36,914 bases of DNA. It comes from Nitrospira sp. UBA2083 (GTDB lineage: Bacteria; Nitrospirota; Nitrospiria; Nitrospirales; Nitrospiraceae). How positions within the stretch are numbered: the stretch's first letter is position 1; each line of letters opens with the position of its first letter. Positions 16,722 to 24,985 of this stretch are shown here, piece by piece. The position numbers and the translations under genes are program-made. Where the stretch lies: contig DCZN01000091.1 in the NCBI GenBank assembly GCA_002331625.1, forward strand, positions 17,522-54,435. The letters are read 5' to 3'. A model generated the notes under the pieces. The model was given only the letters and a program-made list of their open reading frames with translations, had not been told where the DNA came from and made no database searches.

Positions 16722-17363
16722 ATGTTTAAGTCGCTGCGTAAACAAGAGGGTTTCACCCTCATCGAGTTGATGATCGTCGTGGCGATCATCGGGATCCTGG
16801 CGGCCATCGCCATCCCCAACTTTCTGCAGTACCAGATGAAGTCTCGGCAATCCGAAGCCAAGACCAATCTGCAGGCTATCAAGACGTCAGAAGTGTCGTT
16901 CCAGGGTGAGCAAGGCTGTTACATCGGGCTTAGACCAGAGGGTGTTATACCGCCTGCCGGCGGCACAAAAACCATTCCGTTTACTTGGGGCCTAGGAAAC
17001 CCGGCAACTCCTCCTCCTGTACAATGGTGTACTGGTGCCGGTGCTGTTCTCGTTGGCAACTTCAATGATGTCGGTTTTAGGGCGACCGGAAACGTCAATT
17101 ATTTCTATGCAACGGATGCAGTGGTTCTTGCTGGTGCAGGTCCGGCGGTGACCTACCATCCTCAGGGATTTGGCGGTGCCTCAAACTCCTGCACAGTAGC
17201 GATTGCTGGAGCGACTGGTGCCGGAGCCGCTGGCGCGAACAACTTCTTTGCACATGCAAAGAGCAATCTGGACGGGGATAGTACAGGACCAACAACCGGG
17301 ATTTCGACTTGGGTTTCGGCGGCAGACCATGGCGCAGCCGACTGTACAACCGGCGTCTACTAA
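16722..17363 (+). CDS. pilA: Type IV major pilin (PilA/PilE-like)
   Basis: A 213-residue prepilin. The class III leader [10 protein letters not shown] is cut before [14 protein letters not shown], with the conserved Glu at mature position 5; the helix goes on [11 protein letters not shown]. The globular part is long and rich in Gly and Ala, with four Cys (Q-G-C-Y, Q-W-C-T, N-S-C-T and A-D-C-T near the end) that could form disulfides. The start at 16722 is set by AAGGAGG, spaced 7 nt; an ATG at 16695 would add nine residues ahead of the leader and lies inside the hairpin stem. It assembles into the pilus filament. A terminator-like stem follows, then three genes of an ABC module. Length exceeds the short electroactive pilins of Geobacter. 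Confidence 0.92.
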   Translation: MFKSLRKQEGFTLIELMIVVAIIGILAAIAIPNFLQYQMKSRQSEAKTNLQAIKTSEVSFQGEQGCYIGLRPEGVIPPAGGTKTIPFTWGLGNPATPPPVQWCTGAGAVLVGNFNDVGFRATGNVNYFYATDAVVLAGAGPAVTYHPQGFGGASNSCTVAIAGATGAGAAGANNFFAHAKSNLDGDSTGPTTGISTWVSAADHGAADCTTGVY

Positions 17364-17396
17364 GCTGGTGTAACAGTCTCAGACGTGCCAAATCTG

Positions 17397-17422
17397 GCCC
17401 GCCGGCGTAACAACCGGCGGGC
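17397..17422 (+). terminator. Rho-independent-type terminator after pilA
   Basis: GCCCGCCGG (17397-17405) pairs perfectly with CCGGCGGGC (17414-17422) over an 8-nt loop, followed by TAGACTGTTTCT. The stem is strong, the T-tract broken, so partial read-through into the next gene is plausible. Confidence 0.7.
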
Positions 17423-17449
17423 TAGACTGTTTCTAACGACGATTCTGCC

Positions 17450-18379
17450 ATGACCTTCTCTTCAAGAACTCAACAACCTTCACACAGCGCAACCAACATC
17501 CTCATCCGGATTGGGCTCTTGACCGCCGGATGTATGTTATCTCTAGTATCTATCGTTCAACTCCAACGATCTCTCGACCATCGCACCGACCGTACTATTG
17601 CACAAATCGAAGAGCTAGCCCAGCTCCCCCGTGGGGAATATCTGAAACCAGCGCTGCTCGGTTACCACAACCTTGGAGCAGATATTCTATGGCTTAGACT
17701 GTTGCAGGTGCTTGGCAAAAAGAAAAATACGGCAGACGAATATGAATGGATCTTCCACGCCATGGATGTGATAACCACGCTGGATCCCCAATACGACTAC
17801 GTCTACTACGTCGGCGGCGTTGTGCTAACCAACATAGCCAATCGTGTCGATCTTAGCAATCGGCTACTCGAAAAAGGATTTAAGGAAAACCCAACTGTTT
17901 GGAATATTCCTTTCTTACTTGGGTACAACCATTACTTCATTCAGGGAGATGCAGTGAAAGCCGCTGAGTATATTGCTGCTGCTGCGCGATTACCTGGTGG
18001 TCCAGCTTATTTGCCCGGCCTGGCATCGAGAATGTACGCGGAGGCAAACAACCCTGAAACCGCACTCCAATTTCTTGAGGCGCTGTGGCGACAGACACAA
18101 GACGATGGAATGCGTGAAGTTCTGGAAAAGCGTGTGAAAGAAGTTATGATCGAGCGAGATATTCGTTTGCTTGAGTCGGCAGTGAACCAGTACAAAGGCA
18201 AGCAAGGACATGTCCCAGCAAAGCTTCAAGATCTTGTCACTAGTGGATATCTACATCAGATACCGGAAGAACCATTTGGTGGTTCCTACAAACTCGATTC
18301 CAAGATAGGAAAGGTTACTAGCTCCACCCATCCTGATCGACTCAAGGTGTTCCGGTTAGACAAGCAGGGAAGCGTCTAG
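17450..18379 (+). CDS. Membrane-anchored helical-repeat protein of the pilin/ABC module (PilG position)
   Basis: A 309-residue protein that I cannot assign to a named family. One membrane segment lies at about residues 18-38 (I-L-I-R-I-G-L-L-T-A-G-C-M-L-S-L-V-S-I-V), then an extracytoplasmic region with TPR-like helices (A-D-I-L-W-L-R-L-L-Q-V-L-G, A-M-D-V-I-T-T-L-D-P-Q-Y, A-A-E-Y-I-A-A-A-A-R-L-P-G). The last 65 residues contain G-H-V-P-A-K-L-Q-D-L-V-T-S-G-Y-L and I-P-E-E-P-F-G-G-S-Y, which resembles the C-terminal end of GspG-type pseudopilins. It precedes the ABC ATPase by 15 bp and follows pilA, the place of pilG in Myxococcus. Codon use seems less GC-biased than in flanking housekeeping genes. 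The ribosome binding site is poor, so translation may be low. Confidence 0.7.
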   Translation: MTFSSRTQQPSHSATNILIRIGLLTAGCMLSLVSIVQLQRSLDHRTDRTIAQIEELAQLPRGEYLKPALLGYHNLGADILWLRLLQVLGKKKNTADEYEWIFHAMDVITTLDPQYDYVYYVGGVVLTNIANRVDLSNRLLEKGFKENPTVWNIPFLLGYNHYFIQGDAVKAAEYIAAAARLPGGPAYLPGLASRMYAEANNPETALQFLEALWRQTQDDGMREVLEKRVKEVMIERDIRLLESAVNQYKGKQGHVPAKLQDLVTSGYLHQIPEEPFGGSYKLDSKIGKVTSSTHPDRLKVFRLDKQGSV

Positions 18380-18394
18380 TCAAGGACAACAGCC

Positions 18395-19360
18395 ATGGAT
18401 ACCGCAGCTCAACCCGTTGTTGAAATTCAATCCTTAAAGAAAGTCTTTCATGTTGGCTTCTGGGGTCGGCGTGTAACGGCCGTCGATGGTTTATCGCTGG
18501 AAGTTCTACGCGGTGAAGTCTTTGGCTTTCTCGGGCCGAACGGCGCAGGGAAGACGACCACTATTAAGATGTTGATGGGATTGATCTATCCGTCAAGCGG
18601 GACGGCGACTCTCTTCGGACAGTCGATTGGTGATCCAGCTGCCAAGGCCAAGGTTGGATTTCTGCCAGAATCACCTTATTTTTATGACTATCTCAGCAGT
18701 CGGGAATTCCTCCGATTCTATGGGCATCTCTTTGGCCTGTGGGGCACTGCACTCGAGAGACGTATTGAGGAGTTGTTGGAACTGGTGGGAATGACCCATG
18801 CCCGCGATCTGCAATTACGAAAATTCTCCAAAGGTATGCTGCAGCGGGTAGGCATCGCCCAGGCCTTAATTAACGACCCTGAGCTGATCATCTTAGACGA
18901 ACCCATGTCCGGGTTGGATCCCATCGGGCGGAAAGAAGTCCGTGACTTGATTCTTAGACTGAAGGAGTCAGAAAAAACTGTCATGTTCAGCTCGCACATC
19001 TTGCACGATGCAGAGCTGCTCTGTGATCGCGTGGCCATGATCATGAAGGGGAAACTCGTCGCCTGCGGGTTGGTCAGCGACTTAGTTGGACAGAATGCGA
19101 CACAGTCCGTGGAGATGGTGGTCGAGAAGCTCGGTCCCGAGAGTCTCGAGCACCTGCGCCCATTCACTGAAAAGATCTTGCTGCAGGGGAATCAGACACT
19201 GCTCGTGTTGAAGGACCAACATCACGTGAGGCAGGCCCTCGACCTCGTACGAGTCGCCAAAGGCGATCTCGTCTCATTGACACCCCATCGCAGCTCCCTG
19301 GAGGATCTCTTCATCCGAAAGGCGGCCGGACTGGAGCCCCGTCTGCAGGAGGCCGCATGA
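18395..19360 (+). CDS. ABC transporter ATP-binding protein (PilH-like position)
   Basis: A 321-residue ABC ATPase of the NatA/GldA/CcmA type. Walker A G-P-N-G-A-G-K-T at 47-54, a degenerate signature F-S-K-G-M-L-Q-R at 144-151, Walker B L-I-I-L-D-E at 164-169, D-loop S-G-L-D and H-loop His201 in S-S-H-I-L-H-D-A-E. The last 100 residues form the C-terminal domain usual in this type (S-L-E-D-L-F-I-R-K). It powers the permease encoded by the next gene, with which it overlaps by ATGA. In the pilin context, the pair corresponds by order to PilH and PilI of Myxococcus, needed there for pilus assembly; by sequence alone it is a generic ABC-2 exporter ATPase. Confidence 0.88.
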   Translation: MDTAAQPVVEIQSLKKVFHVGFWGRRVTAVDGLSLEVLRGEVFGFLGPNGAGKTTTIKMLMGLIYPSSGTATLFGQSIGDPAAKAKVGFLPESPYFYDYLSSREFLRFYGHLFGLWGTALERRIEELLELVGMTHARDLQLRKFSKGMLQRVGIAQALINDPELIILDEPMSGLDPIGRKEVRDLILRLKESEKTVMFSSHILHDAELLCDRVAMIMKGKLVACGLVSDLVGQNATQSVEMVVEKLGPESLEHLRPFTEKILLQGNQTLLVLKDQHHVRQALDLVRVAKGDLVSLTPHRSSLEDLFIRKAAGLEPRLQEAA

Positions 19361-20118
19361 AAGTCTGGTCGATCGCCTTCAATACCTTCCGAGAAAATCT
19401 GCGGGATAAACTCCTGTACAATCTCCTCATCTTTGCCCTGTTGATGATCGGCAGTTCGCTGATTTTGATGCGATTGACACTTGGAGAATTTCATCGCTTG
19501 ATTCTGGATATTGGCCTCGGCAGCATCAACTTTTTCGGAGTCCTGATCGCCATCTTCATCGGCATCGGTCTGGTGAGCAAAGAAATTGAAAAGAAGACCA
19601 TCTACACCATCATCTCCAAACCAGTTGCCCGCTTTCAATTCCTCTTGGGAAAGTATCTGGGGCTCAGCGTCACGCTCTTGATCAATACCGCCATCATGAC
19701 GGCTGGATTATTAGCCGTGTTGTACCTTCAAGAGGTCCCTGTCCATGGCGTCCTGTTCAAAGCCCTGGGCATGATCATGGTGGAATTCATGGTCATCACG
19801 GCGGTGGCGCTGCTCTTTTCTACATTTTCGAGCGCCACGCTCAGCGCGATCTTCACCCTGGCTGTCTACGTGATCGGCCACCTAACGCCAGATTTGAAAG
19901 CATTCGGCCAAAAGATGGACGGGCTCAGCCAGACGGTGCTGGAGGGGATGTACTATGTTTTGCCGAATCTGGAACGATTCAATCTGAAAGGGCACGTCAC
20001 ACATCAACTCGACGTCCCCGTCAGTGATCTCTTGATCATCACCGCCTATGGCATCACCTATACGGCATTCCTGCTGCTGCTTGCCTCTGTCATTTTTCAG
20101 CGCCGAGACTTCCGCTAG
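19357..20118 (+). CDS. ABC-2 type transporter permease (PilI-like position)
   Basis: A 253-residue integral membrane protein with about six hydrophobic segments, roughly at 20-40, 50-72, 100-122, 135-160, 165-185 and 225-247. It begins M-K-V-W-S-I-A-F-N-T-F-R-E-N-L-R-D-K, with the coupling-type sequence G-L-V-S-K-E-I-E-K-K-T-I-Y-T-I-I-S-K-P-V after the second segment, a mark of ABC-2 permeases. AGGAGG stands four bases before the ATG inside the ATPase gene, and the two overlap by ATGA. Together they form one exporter. The substrate is unknown; location after pilA suggests a part in pilus biogenesis or envelope traffic. Confidence 0.85.
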   Translation: MKVWSIAFNTFRENLRDKLLYNLLIFALLMIGSSLILMRLTLGEFHRLILDIGLGSINFFGVLIAIFIGIGLVSKEIEKKTIYTIISKPVARFQFLLGKYLGLSVTLLINTAIMTAGLLAVLYLQEVPVHGVLFKALGMIMVEFMVITAVALLFSTFSSATLSAIFTLAVYVIGHLTPDLKAFGQKMDGLSQTVLEGMYYVLPNLERFNLKGHVTHQLDVPVSDLLIITAYGITYTAFLLLLASVIFQRRDFR

Positions 20119-20135
20119 CATCATGTAGAAGAGTA

Positions 20136-20180
20136 GGGAACAGACACCACGCGTAGCCGAACAGAAATGGTGTCAGTCCC
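20136..20180. repeat. Inverted repeat between convergent genes
   Basis: GACACCA (20143-20149) pairs with TGGTGTC (20168-20174), extended by GGGA (20136-20139) and GTCCC (20176-20180) over an 18-nt loop. It sits between the permease and ilvD tails, so may be a two-way transcription end; GGTGTC/GTCCC motifs also resemble REP-type repeats. No T-run is present. Confidence 0.45.
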
Positions 20181-20188
20181 CTCAGTCC

Positions 20189-21862
20189 CTAGGTTGTGAT
20201 GGCGCCTTCTGAGGCGGATGAGACATGCCTGGCGTACTTGCCCATCACGCCAGATGTGTAGCGTGGCACGGGTGGTTTGACCTTCTTCAATCGAGTGGTA
20301 ATCTCCTTCTGCGAGAGGGCCACGTCCAAGCGACGTTTGGGAATGTCGAACGTGATGATATCGCCATTTTTGATTGCTGCGATCGGCCCACCCTTGACGG
20401 CTTCAGGGGCGACGTGGCCAGCCATCAACCCGTGCGTCGCGCCAGAGAAACGGCCATCCGTAAGTAAGGCCACGGAATCTCCAAGACCGGCGCCCACGAT
20501 GGCCGCCGTCACACCCAACATCTCTCGCATGCCGGGTCCTCCTGCTGGGCCTTCGTACCGAATAACGACGACGTCGCCAGCCTTGATCCAACCAGCCTTG
20601 ACCGCCACGAATGCATCTTCTTCTCGATCATAGACCTTTGCCGGTCCTTGAAACGTGGTCATCGAATGGCCAGCCACTTTCACCACGCAACCTTCCGGCG
20701 CCACATTGCCCTTCAAAATCACCAAGCCCCCCGTTGGCTTGATCGGGGAAGCGAGAGGACGCAAGACTTGCTGTCCAGACGTTTCGCGAGCATGCGATGC
20801 TTCTTCACCGATCGTCCGGCCGGTCACGGTGGGCTGATTGCCATGAAGCAGCCCCGCCTCAAGTAATCGTTTGGCGACCAACGTCGTGCCACCAGCCGCG
20901 TACAGGTCCGCAGCGGCAAAACGACCGCCAGGCTTCAAATCGGCCAGCAGTGGGACTTTGCGGTTAATCTTATCAAAGTCGTCGATGCTCAGCTTGATTC
21001 CGGACTCACGCGCGAGTGCGAGCAGGTGCAAGACCGCGTTGGTGGAACCTCCCGTCGTGGCCACTGCGGCAATGGCATTTTCCAGTGACTTTCGAGTGAT
21101 GATCTGACGGGGCCGCAGATTCTGTTTCACAAGCTCCATCACCATTTTCCCGCATTCAAACGCGACATCGTCTTTCCGACCGTCCATAGCCGGAACGCCG
21201 TTGCGACCCATCGGCGACATACCGAGGAATTCAAAGGCAATGGCCATCGTATTAGCTGTGAACTGACCGCCACAGGCTCCTGGCCCCGGACAGGCATGAT
21301 CTTCCAAATCCTTCAGCTCGGAGTCCGTCATCTTGCCGGATGCATGTTTCCCGACTGCTTCAAAGACATCCTGAATGGTCACATCATGGCCTTGAAACTG
21401 CCCCGGCATGATGGAACCGCCGTACAGCATGAGTGACGGCAAATTCAGTCGAGCAAGAGCTATCACGGTTCCGGGAATTGTCTTGTCGCAACCCGACAGC
21501 GCAACCACGGCATCAAACAAATGCCCACGGGCCACGAGTTCGATCGAATCTGCAATGACTTCCCGACTGATGAGAGAAGCCTTCATCCCTTCGGTGCCCA
21601 TGGAGATCCCATCGGACACCGCAATGGTATTGTATTCGATTGGAGTTCCACCAGCGGCTCGAATGCCGGCTTTGACTCGTTCAGACAGCCGACGCAAATG
21701 AAAGTTACACGGCATGACCTCGATCCACGTGTTGGCAACACCCACGAGCGGTTTGGACAGATCATCGTCTGTAAACCCGACGGCTTTCAACATGGCCCGA
21801 GCTGGTGCACGGCCGGGCCCGACGAGGAGGTCATGACTCTGTAGTTTTACTTCTTTGGGCAT
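20189..21862 (-). CDS. ilvD: Dihydroxy-acid dehydratase
   Basis: A 557-residue Fe-S dehydratase that turns 2,3-dihydroxy-isovalerate (and the methylvalerate analogue) into the 2-oxo acid, the third step of valine and isoleucine synthesis. Three conserved cysteines that hold the cluster are visible: Cys52 (M-P-C-N-F-H), Cys125 (S-G-C-D-K-T-I-P-G) and Cys197 ([13 protein letters not shown]). The Lys in the carbamylation region and [11 protein letters not shown] near the C-terminus also fit IlvD rather than Edd. GGAAGAGGA precedes the ATG. It lies 22 bp downstream of the Spy-like gene on the same strand, so may be read from that promoter. Confidence 0.95.
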   Translation of the reverse strand: MPKEVKLQSHDLLVGPGRAPARAMLKAVGFTDDDLSKPLVGVANTWIEVMPCNFHLRRLSERVKAGIRAAGGTPIEYNTIAVSDGISMGTEGMKASLISREVIADSIELVARGHLFDAVVALSGCDKTIPGTVIALARLNLPSLMLYGGSIMPGQFQGHDVTIQDVFEAVGKHASGKMTDSELKDLEDHACPGPGACGGQFTANTMAIAFEFLGMSPMGRNGVPAMDGRKDDVAFECGKMVMELVKQNLRPRQIITRKSLENAIAAVATTGGSTNAVLHLLALARESGIKLSIDDFDKINRKVPLLADLKPGGRFAAADLYAAGGTTLVAKRLLEAGLLHGNQPTVTGRTIGEEASHARETSGQQVLRPLASPIKPTGGLVILKGNVAPEGCVVKVAGHSMTTFQGPAKVYDREEDAFVAVKAGWIKAGDVVVIRYEGPAGGPGMREMLGVTAAIVGAGLGDSVALLTDGRFSGATHGLMAGHVAPEAVKGGPIAAIKNGDIITFDIPKRRLDVALSQKEITTRLKKVKPPVPRYTSGVMGKYARHVSSASEGAITT

Positions 21863-21884
21863 CGCGCTTTATATCCTCTTCCGG

Positions 21885-22553
21885 TCACTGCACTGACATG
21901 TTATTCGGTGATGTAGGGGAAACACCTTGGTGAGGATTCTTGCCGTGTGGATTCGCGCCATGTGGATTACCTCCGTATGGATTGGCACCATGCGGATTCG
22001 TGCCGTAGGGCATCCCACCGCCATGATGAGCTCCTGAACCTTTGTGCTGATCCATCACCTTGTCGTGCTCCGCCTTTTCCTTCGCTCGTTGTTCCGGAGT
22101 CAGGAGGGCCATCACATCTCGACGTGTCTTGATAGCCGTCATCCGCAGCCCGACTTGCAGATCTTCACTTTGTCTCAGCTTACCTTCGATCGCGGCAAGA
22201 TCGGACTGCTCATTATCAGTCAATGCCTTCAGTTCTCGCTCTGCGATTTGGATATCGGCCTCCGCCTTGATACGGGCCTTGTCAAGATTAAGCTGAGTGT
22301 CTTTCAACTTGCTGACTTGATCGGCCGTGAGTCCAATATCCTTTTCGTGTTTGAGCAGGTGACGGATCAGGTGGCCGGTCCCGCTGTGCATCATCCCATT
22401 ACCATATCCATATCCATGTCCACCACCCACACCGTGCATTCCTCCACCATGGCCATAGCTTGGATCATTTGCCCACAGATTTGGGAGGCCCACCACCAAC
22501 AGACAGGCCAATGCGACGGCAAGAGTCGCTGTCGTCTTGGTTATCAACGTCAT
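21885..22553 (-). CDS. Spy/CpxP/ZraP-like periplasmic protein with His-rich ends
   Basis: A 222-residue secreted protein. Signal peptide at 1-28 (L-A-V-A-L-A-C-L-L-V-V-G-L, cleavage near L-W-A-N). A Gly/His/Met-rich segment (Y-G-H-G-G-G-M-H-G-V) precedes a helical domain with I-G-L-T-A-D-Q-V-S-K-L and L-L-T-P-E-Q-R, the two L-T-x-x-Q-like motifs of the Spy/CpxP/ZraP group. Those proteins act as ATP-free periplasmic chaperones or metal (Zn, Cu) sensors. The C-terminal 50 residues consist of N-P-H-G-A-type repeats, encoded by 15-bp units. The start at 22553 follows AAGGAGGAATTC; an ATG at 22610 would only prepend 19 charged residues before the signal peptide. Confidence 0.8.
   Translation of the reverse strand: MTLITKTTATLAVALACLLVVGLPNLWANDPSYGHGGGMHGVGGGHGYGYGNGMMHSGTGHLIRHLLKHEKDIGLTADQVSKLKDTQLNLDKARIKAEADIQIAERELKALTDNEQSDLAAIEGKLRQSEDLQVGLRMTAIKTRRDVMALLTPEQRAKEKAEHDKVMDQHKGSGAHHGGGMPYGTNPHGANPYGGNPHGANPHGKNPHQGVSPTSPNNMSVQ
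21934..22008 (-). repeat. Five 15-bp tandem units in the Spy-like gene
   Basis: On the plus strand each unit starts with GGATT (21934, 21949, 21964, 21979, 21994) and carries a variable middle and a CCRTRT-like end. They encode N-P-H/Y-G-x pentapeptides. Unit number may vary between strains by slippage. Confidence 0.85.
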
Positions 22554-22673
22554 GAATTCCTCCTTGGTTGAAGACCTTGGGTCCGAAGCTTGCCACAGCA
22601 TTCGTCGCAACGCAAGCGAGCCCCTTTTGATCGATAATCAGACACGTTCCTGCCGAGACCGACAGATCTTGAC

Positions 22674-23729
22674 TCAGCGTCGCCGTTGAGCGTTGTACAG
22701 TAGCTCGGCTCTTGGATCCGGATGTCGTTGTTTGCTCAACCGTTCGTACAGTCCCCGGTCTTCTTCTGTCGCAACCCCCGGCATCACAATCTGCAAGATC
22801 AAGAAGAGATCACCATAGCCCCCGGTTGCAGAAGGAAGCCCTTTCCCCTTGAGTCGTAATTTCGCATCGGCTTTGCTCCCCGGTGGAACTTTGACCTTGA
22901 CCGGCTCGGCTAACGTTGGCGCAGTGACATCTGCTCCGAGCAAGGCTTCCCACGGATAGATGGGCAGGGTGACATGGAGGTCCGAACCTTGCCGGCGAAA
23001 GATCGGATCGACGGGGATACTCACATGAAGATAAAGATCGCCCCGTTTCCCGCTACTCCCACCAGGGTGGCCTCTTCCGGCAACTCTGACCCGGGTGCCA
23101 TCTTGTACTCCTGCCGGAATTCGTACCTCAATCGTTTTGAACGCAGTCGTCGTCCCGCTTCCCTGACAGGCTGTACACGTTCGGCCTCGCAGACTGCCGT
23201 GTCCCTGACACGTCGGACAGGTTTGTGGCTCACGCAGATTCACACGCTTGGTGACACCGGTCAGGACTTCTTGCAATGTCAGCTGAACCTCAGTCTCCAG
23301 ATCGTCGCCGGGCGTTCCGCTGCTGCCTCGTCCACCATCACTCCGCCCACGGCCCCCGAAAAGACTTTCAAAAAAGTCGGAGAACTGATCTCCGCCGCCA
23401 CCACCTCGGCTGCCGGACTCTTGCTCAAAATCCCATGGCCCCGTAAATCCTTGACTCCGAGCCTGCTGACGGGCCTTCTGATGTGCTTGGGCCTGCTCCC
23501 ATTCAGTCCCAAACTGGTCATATTTTTTCCGTTTCTCCGGATCAGAAAGCACTTCCTGTGCCTCATTTAACTCTTTAAATTTCTTCTCCATCTCAGCCTT
23601 TTTTTGGCCTGAATGGAGATCGGGATGGTATTGACGCGCGAGACGTCGAAAGGCCTTCTTGATGTCGTCGGCAGAGGCGGTTCGGGGAATGCCGAGAATC
23701 TGATAATAGTCGCGTGGAGTGGTGGCCAT
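22674..23729 (-). CDS. DnaJ/CbpA-like co-chaperone with a half zinc finger
   Basis: A 351-residue Hsp40. The J domain is at 1-75 with H-P-D at 35-37 and K-K-Y-D-Q-F-G at its end. A G/S-rich linker with D-F-F-E-S-L-F-G-G follows. Then, instead of the four C-x-x-C-x-G-x-G repeats of DnaJ, there are just two (C171-P-T-C174 and C185-T-A-C188), enough for one zinc site. The substrate-binding C-terminal domains follow ([15 protein letters not shown] and [13 protein letters not shown]). It stimulates DnaK ATPase in known relatives. No grpE or dnaK is beside it, so it is an extra J protein rather than the main DnaJ. No strong ribosome binding site is seen. The ttuA-like gene is 77 bp upstream on the same strand. 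Confidence 0.87.
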   Translation of the reverse strand: MATTPRDYYQILGIPRTASADDIKKAFRRLARQYHPDLHSGQKKAEMEKKFKELNEAQEVLSDPEKRKKYDQFGTEWEQAQAHQKARQQARSQGFTGPWDFEQESGSRGGGGGDQFSDFFESLFGGRGRSDGGRGSSGTPGDDLETEVQLTLQEVLTGVTKRVNLREPQTCPTCQGHGSLRGRTCTACQGSGTTTAFKTIEVRIPAGVQDGTRVRVAGRGHPGGSSGKRGDLYLHVSIPVDPIFRRQGSDLHVTLPIYPWEALLGADVTAPTLAEPVKVKVPPGSKADAKLRLKGKGLPSATGGYGDLFLILQIVMPGVATEEDRGLYERLSKQRHPDPRAELLYNAQRRR

Positions 23730-23806
23730 ACGTAATCGAAGATCAACAATCTATTAGTATTGATCAGCTTACGGAGTGCAGAAACAGTTTGCAAGGGCCG
23801 AATGGC

Positions 23807-24748
23807 TCAACGAATGATCGACGTCTTCGCTCGAGCAATGAGTTTGCAGTACGAACAGATGTCGGCGGTCGTGGGCTGCCCACACGTAGGGCAGGGGTGG
23901 AGCCTGGCTTGGTCCTTTTCAGTCATGCTCGCTCCGGCAGAAGCTTGCTGACTCTGCTTTTCCAAAAATCCCCAATAGAAATATTGCTTGGTACCGGGCG
24001 ATTCCGTCTCCAGGCGGTTCAGGACCTCTTTGTAGAGGAGCGTACGGGCACCCTGAGCCATGGGACACTCATCAACGATATAGTCGATTCGGTTCAGCAC
24101 ACAGTAGGCAGCAAGCTCCCGCTCCGTCAATCGATACAGGGGCTTGACCTTCTTTGTAAAGCCTTCGAGCGACGCAGGAAGATTTGGGCTCTGTTTTGCA
24201 AGATAATCGTCTTGCCAATGGAGCACGTTGCCGAGGAGTCGGGCGGCTTCATCATCGAGATTGTGGCCCGTCGCCATCACGTCATAGTCCTGCTCGATCG
24301 CGATTCGGTTAAATTGATAGCGCTTGATCATGCCACACGTCGAACAGGTTGGGCGATGAACCATCAGGGACAATTCCTTGATTCCAGCTCCTGCGTCTTG
24401 TTCAACAGTGTGCGTATGCAATGTCGCCCCACGTGGTGACGCAATGGTCTCCGCATAGCGACGAACATTTTCGTGCGAGCGATCTGAATAACCGGCAATA
24501 CCAAGGTTCACATAGAGTGCGTCGGCCTTGTACCCAAGGGTTAAGAGAATGTCCCAGAGCGCGAGACTATCTTTCCCCCCTGACACGGCAACCAAAATTC
24601 TGTCGTCTTTACGAAACATATCCTCCGATCGGATGGCCCTGCCCACTTGGTCGTGCGTGAAATTATTAAAGCACTCCTTGCAGAATGCGGCATTGTGGCG
24701 AGGCAATTTCAGAACGGCTTTGGTCTTACATTTTGTGCAGTTCATCAT
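23807..24748 (-). CDS. TtuA/Ncs6-family tRNA 2-thiolation enzyme
   Basis: About 313 residues, a PP-loop ATP pyrophosphatase with S-G-G-K-D-S at about 56-61. An N-terminal zinc site (C-T-K-C...C-K-E-C) and a C-terminal one (C-P-T-C...C-S-Y-C) frame the enzyme, as in the TtuA/Ncs6 group. Two Cys in T-C-S-T-C-G-M-I-K-R (about 135 and 138) and one in D-E-C-P-M-A-Q-G match the three Fe-S ligands of Thermus TtuA, which adds sulfur to U54 of tRNA. T-G-H-N-L-D-D-E is the usual family motif. TtcA (s2C32) has only two of these features. The start is unsure: in-frame TTG at 24766, ATG at 24757, 24748 and 24745; I chose 24748, next to the first Cys pair. No Shine-Dalgarno is clear. Confidence 0.82.
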   Translation of the reverse strand: MMNCTKCKTKAVLKLPRHNAAFCKECFNNFTHDQVGRAIRSEDMFRKDDRILVAVSGGKDSLALWDILLTLGYKADALYVNLGIAGYSDRSHENVRRYAETIASPRGATLHTHTVEQDAGAGIKELSLMVHRPTCSTCGMIKRYQFNRIAIEQDYDVMATGHNLDDEAARLLGNVLHWQDDYLAKQSPNLPASLEGFTKKVKPLYRLTERELAAYCVLNRIDYIVDECPMAQGARTLLYKEVLNRLETESPGTKQYFYWGFLEKQSQQASAGASMTEKDQARLHPCPTCGQPTTADICSYCKLIARAKTSIIR

Positions 24749-24985
24749 CGCGATCATACGGGCCAAGCCAGCGTGATTGCAAATTTGGATCGAGCCTGGT
24801 TCACCTGTAACGTAAAGGGTATTGGCTGCGCCGCAAGAACATCACGGGGACAATTGACCACGGAATGATGATCCGTTATGAAAAGAGGAGGGACTGGGTG
24901 AAAGTTTGATACAATGGCAAGAGATGAATAGGGTCAACCACGCCGAGACGTATCTACAAGTTAACATAATATATCTTATCAGAAC

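Noticed and set aside
23714..24439. 241-codon open frame on the plus strand
   Set aside because: Antisense to the ttuA-like gene; no domain or good start.
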